From NCBI GenBank assembly GCA_964517795.1, contig CAZFDE010000004.1, positions 1 to 64,000 on the forward strand: 64,000 bases of DNA, in the 5' to 3' direction. Positions 59,969 through 64,000 of the stretch are shown in pieces. This DNA is from CAZFDE01 sp964517795. Lineage in GTDB: Bacteria > Planctomycetota > Phycisphaerae > Sedimentisphaerales > Anaerobacaceae. The notes under the pieces were generated by a model, which saw only the letters and a list, made by a program, of their open reading frames with translations, had not been told where the DNA came from and searched no databases. Position numbers and translations under genes: made by a program. The number at the start of each line of letters is the position of its first letter. Position 1 is the stretch's first letter.

Positions 59969-60699
59969 CAGCTTGCCTTCCTTTCTTCCAAGATAATACT
60001 GCATGCCCAAACCCAGCCGATTATCAGGATTACAAAGTAAGCGATATCCTTAAATTGAATGATGCCTTTCTGGATCGCATCGAAATGTTCCTGCATGCTC
60101 ATGGCCTCGATCGCCCGGACCAGTCCCATCGGCAAAAACGTGGCCAGATAATTCATCGTGGTGGACATCCCCGCAAACACAAGGATCGCACAGGCCACGA
60201 CACTCAGTACGAAACTGATCACCTGATTCTTGCTGATCGCCGAAAAAAAGCATCCGATCGCCAGAAACGCGCCGGCCATCAGAAAACTGCCGAGGTACCC
60301 GGCGACGATCAGTCCTTCGTCGGGGTTACCCAGATAGCTCACGGTGATGACCATCGGAAAGGTTAATGCCAGGGCGATGCCGAGGAAAAACCAGGCCGCG
60401 AAGAATTTGCCCAATACCGCCTGGGATACCGTTATCGGCAGGGTAAAGAGCAGCTCGACCGAACCGCTTTTGCGTTCCTCGGCCCACAGCCGCATCGCCG
60501 TTGCGGGAACCATAAATACGAACAACAATGGCAGATTCACAAAGAACACCTGCAGGTCTGCCTGTCGCATTTCATAAAAGCCGCGCTTGAATGCCAGGTA
60601 AGCCGAGAAAAACAGAAAGACCACCAGGAACACGTACGCCAGCGGCGTGGTAAAGTAGGATTTAAGTTCTCGTTTAAATACTGACCAGAAACTGTTCAT
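59968..60699 (-). CDS. ABC transporter permease, GldF-like (ABC-2 type)
   Basis: A 243-residue membrane protein with six helices. The cytoplasmic N-terminus 'FWSVFKRELKSYFTTPLAYVFLVVFLFFSAYLAFK' is a classic ABC-2 opening. 'RLWAEERKSGSVELLFTLPI' is the conserved coupling segment, and the fifth helix and end read 'DIAYFVILIIGWVWACSIILEERK'. It pairs with the ATPase at 60735, 35 bp upstream on the same strand, and overlaps the GldG-like gene. Confidence 0.9.
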   Translation of the reverse strand: MNSFWSVFKRELKSYFTTPLAYVFLVVFLFFSAYLAFKRGFYEMRQADLQVFFVNLPLLFVFMVPATAMRLWAEERKSGSVELLFTLPITVSQAVLGKFFAAWFFLGIALALTFPMVITVSYLGNPDEGLIVAGYLGSFLMAGAFLAIGCFFSAISKNQVISFVLSVVACAILVFAGMSTTMNYLATFLPMGLVRAIEAMSMQEHFDAIQKGIIQFKDIAYFVILIIGWVWACSIILEERKAS

Positions 60700-60734
60700 C
60701 CGTCAATCTCCTTTGATTATTGTCCGCCCGACAC

Positions 60735-61466
60735 TCAGGCGGCCTTGGTAGTTGTGATCTTACGGAACACCTCGTCAAGGCTGCACTGATATTCGTCCTT
60801 GAGCTGCTGCGGGGTCGAGTCCACGAGGATCTCGCCGCGGGCGATGATGATCGTTCGCGAACAGACTGCTTCAACCTCTTCGAGGATATGCGTCGATACG
60901 ATAATACATTTTTCCTGTGCCATTTGGTTGATGAGCTGGCGCACTTCATGTTTTTGATTCGGATCCAGCCCGTCTGTCGGCTCGTCGAGGATCAGCACCT
61001 GCGGATCGTGAATCAGGGCCTGGGCCAGGCCGACGCGCCGTTTGTAGCCCTTGGAAAGGGTATCGACCGTCTGATGGAACACCGATTCGATCGCGCAGCG
61101 TTTGACGATACGGTCGATGGCGTCGCGTCGTTTTTTGCCGTTTATCCGCCGTGTATCGCAGATGAAGTTCAAAAAACTGCCAACGGTCATTTCATTATAG
61201 GCCGGGGCGTTCTCCGCCAGATAGCCCAGGCAATTGCGAACTGCGATCGGATCTCGGTTAATGTCGTGGCCGCAAATTGTGGCCGTGCCGCTGTCCGGCT
61301 TTAAGAAACAGGCCAGCATTTTCATCGCGGTACTCTTGCCGGCCCCGTTAGGGCCCAGAAATCCCAACACTTCGCCTTTGCCGACTTCGAACGAAATGCC
61401 GTTGACGGCCACAAGGGAACCGAAGCTGCGTTTGAGGTGTTCAACGGTGATCATTTGTGTCTCCAT
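60735..61466 (-). CDS. ABC transporter ATP-binding protein, GldA-like
   Basis: A 243-residue ATPase. Walker A 'FLGPNGAGKSTAMKMLACF', Q-loop 'LGYLAENAPAYNEMTV', signature 'LSKGYKRRVGLAQAL', Walker B 'VLILDEPTDGLDPNQ' and H-loop 'IVSTHILEEVEAVCS' are all intact. The start at 61466 has GGAG nine bases upstream; 61454 is an alternative. It drives the GldF-like permease. 'DGLDP' and 'YNEMTV' place it in the CcmA/GldA group of ABC-2 ATPases. First gene of the four-gene set, after a gap of 195 bp that holds a TATAAT with no good -35. Confidence 0.93.
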   Translation of the reverse strand: METQMITVEHLKRSFGSLVAVNGISFEVGKGEVLGFLGPNGAGKSTAMKMLACFLKPDSGTATICGHDINRDPIAVRNCLGYLAENAPAYNEMTVGSFLNFICDTRRINGKKRRDAIDRIVKRCAIESVFHQTVDTLSKGYKRRVGLAQALIHDPQVLILDEPTDGLDPNQKHEVRQLINQMAQEKCIIVSTHILEEVEAVCSRTIIIARGEILVDSTPQQLKDEYQCSLDEVFRKITTTKAA

Positions 61467-61661
61467 ATCGAAAACTCCATTATAACTGTGTTTTCATATA
61501 CCCGTTGTTATTCTTTTTATTCAAATCACTACAATTGCCATAATCAGGTATAAAGCATTGAATTATAAAAAGATTATCCTTCAGGTCAAGCCCAACGAGA
61601 ACAAAAATGTGACATCTTTTTAAATAATTTATAGATTGGGACTTACGAACATAAAACACAA

Positions 61662-62084
61662 TTATGCTTTTTTTCGGGTCAAGAGCAAGGCCAGAGAAAT
61701 GTAAACCAGCAGGGAAATCCCAATCACAAGCAAGCCGGGAATGCCCAGGCCAAATAAAAGAACACATATACATGAAGCCAGAACCGGAGCGACGATAAGT
61801 GCTTTGAGCGGTTTACTGTATTGGCGGATTTTGGATTGGCTTTGATCTTCGTATTGACGAAGGATTGATATTGCGGCCGGCTTCTCTTTGAGGGGTACTG
61901 AGATTTTCTGAAGACTCGCAGCACCGGGAACATATGTACTGGTAATATCTTCCGGTTCCAGAACCATGGGATTGAGGCCTTGCCGGCGAAGCAAATCCAG
62001 GATCATAAAAATATTTTCAGAATTTGCCTTGTAAACAACAACCAACTCTTCTTTTGGTTCGTCCATGGGTTTGCCGTAAAGCAT
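61662..62084 (-). CDS. DUF2007-like protein with C-terminal membrane hairpin
   Basis: A 140-residue protein. Residues about 10-65 ('LVVVYKANSENIFMILDLLRRQGLNPMVLEPED', 'KISVPLKEKPAAISILRQYED') resemble the DUF2007 'putative signal transducing' ferredoxin-like fold. Two hydrophobic segments near the end ('LKALIVAPVLASCICVLLFG', 'GIPGLLVIGISLLVYISLALLL') anchor it. The start could be 62084 or 62066; neither has a good SD. It starts two bases after the YbjQ-like stop, so is likely coupled. Role unknown. Confidence 0.7.
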   Translation of the reverse strand: MLYGKPMDEPKEELVVVYKANSENIFMILDLLRRQGLNPMVLEPEDITSTYVPGAASLQKISVPLKEKPAAISILRQYEDQSQSKIRQYSKPLKALIVAPVLASCICVLLFGLGIPGLLVIGISLLVYISLALLLTRKKA

Positions 62085-62086
62085 AA

Positions 62087-62401
62087 TTATTCGACGCGAA
62101 CGGCCGTGCCGTAGGCCATGATCTCGGCGGCCATGCTCATAATCTGGGTGGTCGAGAATTTCATCCCGACAATCGCGTTGGCGCCGAGTTTTTCGGCCTC
62201 ATCGATCATCCGGTCGATCGCCTGTTCGCGGGCCTCGCCCATCATCTTAGTGTAGTCGGTAATCTCGCCGCCGACAATATTGCGCAGCCCGGCCATGACA
62301 TCGCGGCCCAGATGACGCGCCCGAATCGTATTGCCCCGCACCAGCCCCAGATATTGGACAGTCGTCTTGCCGGGGATCGTTTCGGTGGTTGTTATCTCCA
62401 T
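62087..62401 (-). CDS. YbjQ/UPF0145-family protein
   Basis: A 104-residue soluble protein. It starts 'MEITTTETIPGKTTVQYLGLVRGNTI', has the central 'DVMAGLRNIVGGEITDYTKMM' and ends 'MIDEAEKLGANAIVGMKF...MSMAAEIMAYGTAVRV'. All of these are signature stretches of YbjQ, a pentamer-forming family sometimes annotated as heavy-metal binding. Function is not established. It lies four bases after the anti-sigma gene, in one run of four genes with the sigma factor. Confidence 0.9.
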   Translation of the reverse strand: MEITTTETIPGKTTVQYLGLVRGNTIRARHLGRDVMAGLRNIVGGEITDYTKMMGEAREQAIDRMIDEAEKLGANAIVGMKFSTTQIMSMAAEIMAYGTAVRVE

Positions 62402-62405
62402 GATT

Positions 62406-62852
62406 CTATCTCCTGATATTTTTGTAAGGGTCTTTTTTCCAGAAATACAGCCGCTCGCGCAGGACCGAGACGAACAAAATCGCCAGTCCCGCCAGCAGAG
62501 CCAGCAGCCCGATTTTCAACAGCATACCGACCGATGGATCGCGGACAATCCCCTCGATCAGCTTAAATCCGCCGTAGATCAGCAGCACCACGGCCGCGAT
62601 CGAGAATAATAACCACCCGATCCCGCGTTCAATCCGGTTGTAGAGATTGCCCCAGTACTGCTGCCATATCTTGTCCTCGGGCTCACGGAGCGTGACCTCA
62701 TCCGTGATTTGCTTGAGATGCCGGAATTCCTCCAGTTCGCTGCGGCAATCACGGCATGTCTCGATATGCGTTTCAAATGTCTGTTTCTGCTGCGAGTCCA
62801 GCTCGCCGTCGAGATAACCCATCATCAGATCTTTGTAATTTTCGCAAGTCAT
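62406..62852 (-). CDS. anti-sigma factor with zinc-finger (zf-HC2) domain
   Basis: A 148-residue protein. The N-terminal 'YKDLMMGYLDGELDSQQKQTFETHIETCRDCRSELEEF' contains the H-x3-C-x2-C zinc motif of anti-sigma factors. Two hydrophobic segments ('IGWLLFSIAAVVLLIYGGF' and 'MLLKIGLLALLAGLAILFV') anchor it in the membrane, leaving only a short C-terminus. It overlaps the sigma gene by four bases (ATGA), which is standard for an ECF sigma and its cognate inhibitor. No substantial periplasmic sensor domain is visible, so any signal probably acts at or inside the membrane. Confidence 0.9.
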   Translation of the reverse strand: MTCENYKDLMMGYLDGELDSQQKQTFETHIETCRDCRSELEEFRHLKQITDEVTLREPEDKIWQQYWGNLYNRIERGIGWLLFSIAAVVLLIYGGFKLIEGIVRDPSVGMLLKIGLLALLAGLAILFVSVLRERLYFWKKDPYKNIRR

Positions 62853-63424
62853 ACCTGCAAACCTCCTTTCCCACTGAGAAGGTCTTTGAGTTTTTTACGT
62901 GCATGAAAGAGTCTGCTCATAACGGTTTCTTTACTGCAATGTAATGCCTCAGCAATCTGGTCATAGGAGAGCCCCTGGAAGTGCCGCAAAATAATGATCT
63001 CGCGGTGTTTCTCATTCAGCCGGCCGATTGCCTGCCAAATACGCTGCTGCATCTCATTTTTCTGGGCTAATAATTCCGGATCAAAATGGTCTTTGTGCGT
63101 GTCGGCCGGGGCCTGTTCGAACGCATCCAGCGAACAGCTTTTTCGAACTCTGGCTTTTCGCAGATGGCTGAAGCATAAATTTTTCAAAATTTGATAAAAC
63201 CACGGGAAAAAACGCTTCGTCGGATTCAAGCGGTTAATATTGTAGTAAGCCCGGTAGAACGCCTCCTGTGAAAGCTCCAGGGCGTCATCGTGATTGCCTA
63301 CCAGTCCCAACGCGATGAAATAGGCCTGTTTCATATAGGTATGGACGATCTGCTCAAACGCGCTGCGGTTGCCTTGGCGGCAGTGTTGTAAAACAACCAT
63401 TTCGTCCGGTAACAGATTCTCCAA
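62849..63424 (-). CDS. ECF-type RNA polymerase sigma factor
   Basis: A 191-residue sigma factor. It starts at TTG 63424 (AAGGAG about nine bases upstream); ATG at 63400 would still keep region 2. Region 2: 'MKQAYFIALGLVGNHDDALELSQEAFYRAYYNI' and 'FFPWFYQILKNLCFSHLRK'. Region 4: 'LNEKHREIIILRHFQGLSYDQIAEALHCSKETVMSRLFHARKKL'. It heads the operon with its anti-sigma factor, the YbjQ-like and the DUF2007-like genes. The regulon is unknown. Its promoter probably lies in the A/T-rich 63425-63540 interval. Confidence 0.93.
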   Translation of the reverse strand: MENLLPDEMVVLQHCRQGNRSAFEQIVHTYMKQAYFIALGLVGNHDDALELSQEAFYRAYYNINRLNPTKRFFPWFYQILKNLCFSHLRKARVRKSCSLDAFEQAPADTHKDHFDPELLAQKNEMQQRIWQAIGRLNEKHREIIILRHFQGLSYDQIAEALHCSKETVMSRLFHARKKLKDLLSGKGGLQV

Positions 63425-63551
63425 TGCCCGTTTCTCCTTGTTTTGAGGCGATGGATAACGGCATTTTTGCTGTTAATTACGCATATGTAAATGATTTATT
63501 CAACTTTTTTTAAATCTTTATTATTCATAGGCAGGGGGGGATGTTTTTGTC

Positions 63552-63580
63552 TTGATTTTTCAGTAGATTATTGGTATAAT
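63552..63580 (+). promoter_or_regulatory. sigma70 promoter for the S8 protease gene
   Basis: TTGATT (63552-63557) and a perfect TATAAT (63575-63580) are 17 bp apart, 42 bp before the proposed CTG start. The gap 63425-63622 holds this promoter and A/T-rich sequence for the divergent sigma gene. Confidence 0.75.
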
Positions 63581-63622
63581 GCTGAAAATTAAGGATTTTA
63601 GCCAAATTGAGGAGGCAGGGTT

Positions 63623-64000
63623 CTGAGACAAGCTGGATGTTTACTCAAAGGACTGCTTTTACTGGCAATTTTCGTCTTGCCGGGGCGGATAGTATTCGCG
63701 CGTTATTTCGAAAAGAACTCATTGCGGGATCCGGTTATTCGCCAACAGCGTGTCGCTCAGCTTCGCGCAAAATATCAGCAGCGGGCAGAAGAGGCCCGCC
63801 GAATTGCCCGCGAAAAAGGCTGGGTTATCCGAAATACCATAAACGGCCGCACGTATGAACTGATGGGCCTTATGAACGGTCGCCCGCTTTACTATCAGAC
63901 AACAAATCTCAATGCGGCGATCAGCAATGCCGCTTCACTGGTATGGAATGATCCTCCATATTACCTTCTGGGCAGCGATGTAACAGTTGGATTGTGGGAT
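63623..64000 (+). CDS. subtilisin-like (S8) secreted protease, N-terminal part, apparent CTG start
   Basis: 126 codons are visible before the window ends. From CTG at 63623 the frame gives a signal peptide (RQAGCLLKGLLLLAIFVLPG...VFA), a basic helical propeptide ('RQQRVAQLRAKYQQRAEEAR'), then 'TYELMGLMNGRPLYYQTTNLNAAISNAA' and finally 'LLGSDVTVGLWD'. This matches the start of S8 proteases, whose catalytic Asp is the last visible residue. In-frame TGA at 63608-63610 excludes longer forms. No ATG, GTG or TTG occurs before the signal core, and GGAGG (63611-63615) is seven bases before CTG. The product continues beyond 64000. Confidence 0.75.
   Translation, partial: MRQAGCLLKGLLLLAIFVLPGRIVFARYFEKNSLRDPVIRQQRVAQLRAKYQQRAEEARRIAREKGWVIRNTINGRTYELMGLMNGRPLYYQTTNLNAAISNAASLVWNDPPYYLLGSDVTVGLWD

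Noticed and set aside
63607..63858. An 83-codon frame starting at TTG 63607
   Set aside because: It overlaps the S8 protease frame, which carries signal peptide, propeptide and catalytic Asp motif, whereas this frame encodes no recognisable domain.
1..64000. CRISPR arrays, complete insertion sequences, prophage or restriction systems
   Set aside because: No regularly spaced repeats of CRISPR type, no transposase, integrase, phage structural or restriction-modification genes were found in either strand.

Overview
The window looks like chromosome of a Gram-negative, saccharolytic bacterium of the Planctomycetota, most likely a Phycisphaerae/Sedimentisphaerales-type anaerobe. This is inferred from gene content: a Tat-exported sulfatase, a GHL6-like glycosidase, several SSS-family sugar symporters, UroD-like proteins in sugar clusters, a NifU/NifS iron-sulfur system, a Gld-like ABC cluster with a DUF4340 protein, and a PadR/HAAS pair. 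No rRNA or other strict phylogenetic marker is present. No CRISPR array, complete insertion sequence or prophage was seen.

Layout. 1-50 is the 3' end of a tRNA-Gln. 201-4728 holds an SSS symporter, FolX-like, GH29 alpha-L-fucosidase and exonuclease III genes and a small entericidin-like lipoprotein. 4792-7152 is a two-domain glycosyltransferase. 7455-14485 is one cysteine/iron-sulfur operon: an IscR-like Rrf2 regulator, cysK, a serine acetyltransferase, nadA, metY, an inserted four-helix-bundle gene, nifU and nifS. 14629-16933 has a UroD-like protein and a GAF-GGDEF diguanylate cyclase. 17084-27010 is a glycan-utilisation operon: a beta-helix lipoprotein, a sulfatase, a LacI regulator, an SSS symporter, a GHL6-like glycosidase and a UroD-like protein. 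Three 12-bp operator-like repeats lie directly downstream of its promoter. 27242-29425 encodes PyrK, PyrD and a small unknown protein.

30064-39075 is a complete phosphate-starvation region: phoB, phoR, a porin, pstS, pstC, pstA, pstB and phoU. Three of its promoters carry CTAACA-type direct repeats at exact 11-bp spacing, which I read as Pho boxes. After an HPP membrane protein, a polysaccharide-export lipoprotein and an unknown membrane protein come tRNA-Pro(CGG), archease, the RNA ligase RtcB and a DHH phosphoesterase, a plausible RNA-repair neighbourhood. 44917-52272 is an L-arabinose operon: a sugar porter with an unusual insert, araB, araD, a second SSS transporter and a FucI/AraA-superfamily isomerase. 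52505-54572 is a PadR/HAAS pair. 54619-56748 is a GH31 lipoprotein. 56795-61466 is a Gld-like ABC exporter set with a DUF4340 protein. 61662-63424 holds small conserved proteins and an ECF sigma/anti-sigma pair. The window ends inside a subtilisin-like protease gene that appears to start at CTG.

The most notable sequence-level signals are the 11-bp Pho-box arrays, the triple 12-bp operator, the roughly 260-residue insert in PstA, the TM2-like duplication in the sugar porter, a perfect 14-bp hairpin early in pstC, the apparent CTG start, and a four-helix-bundle gene bracketed by inverted repeats inside the Fe-S operon. I did not find a clear-cut wholly new defence or mobile system.
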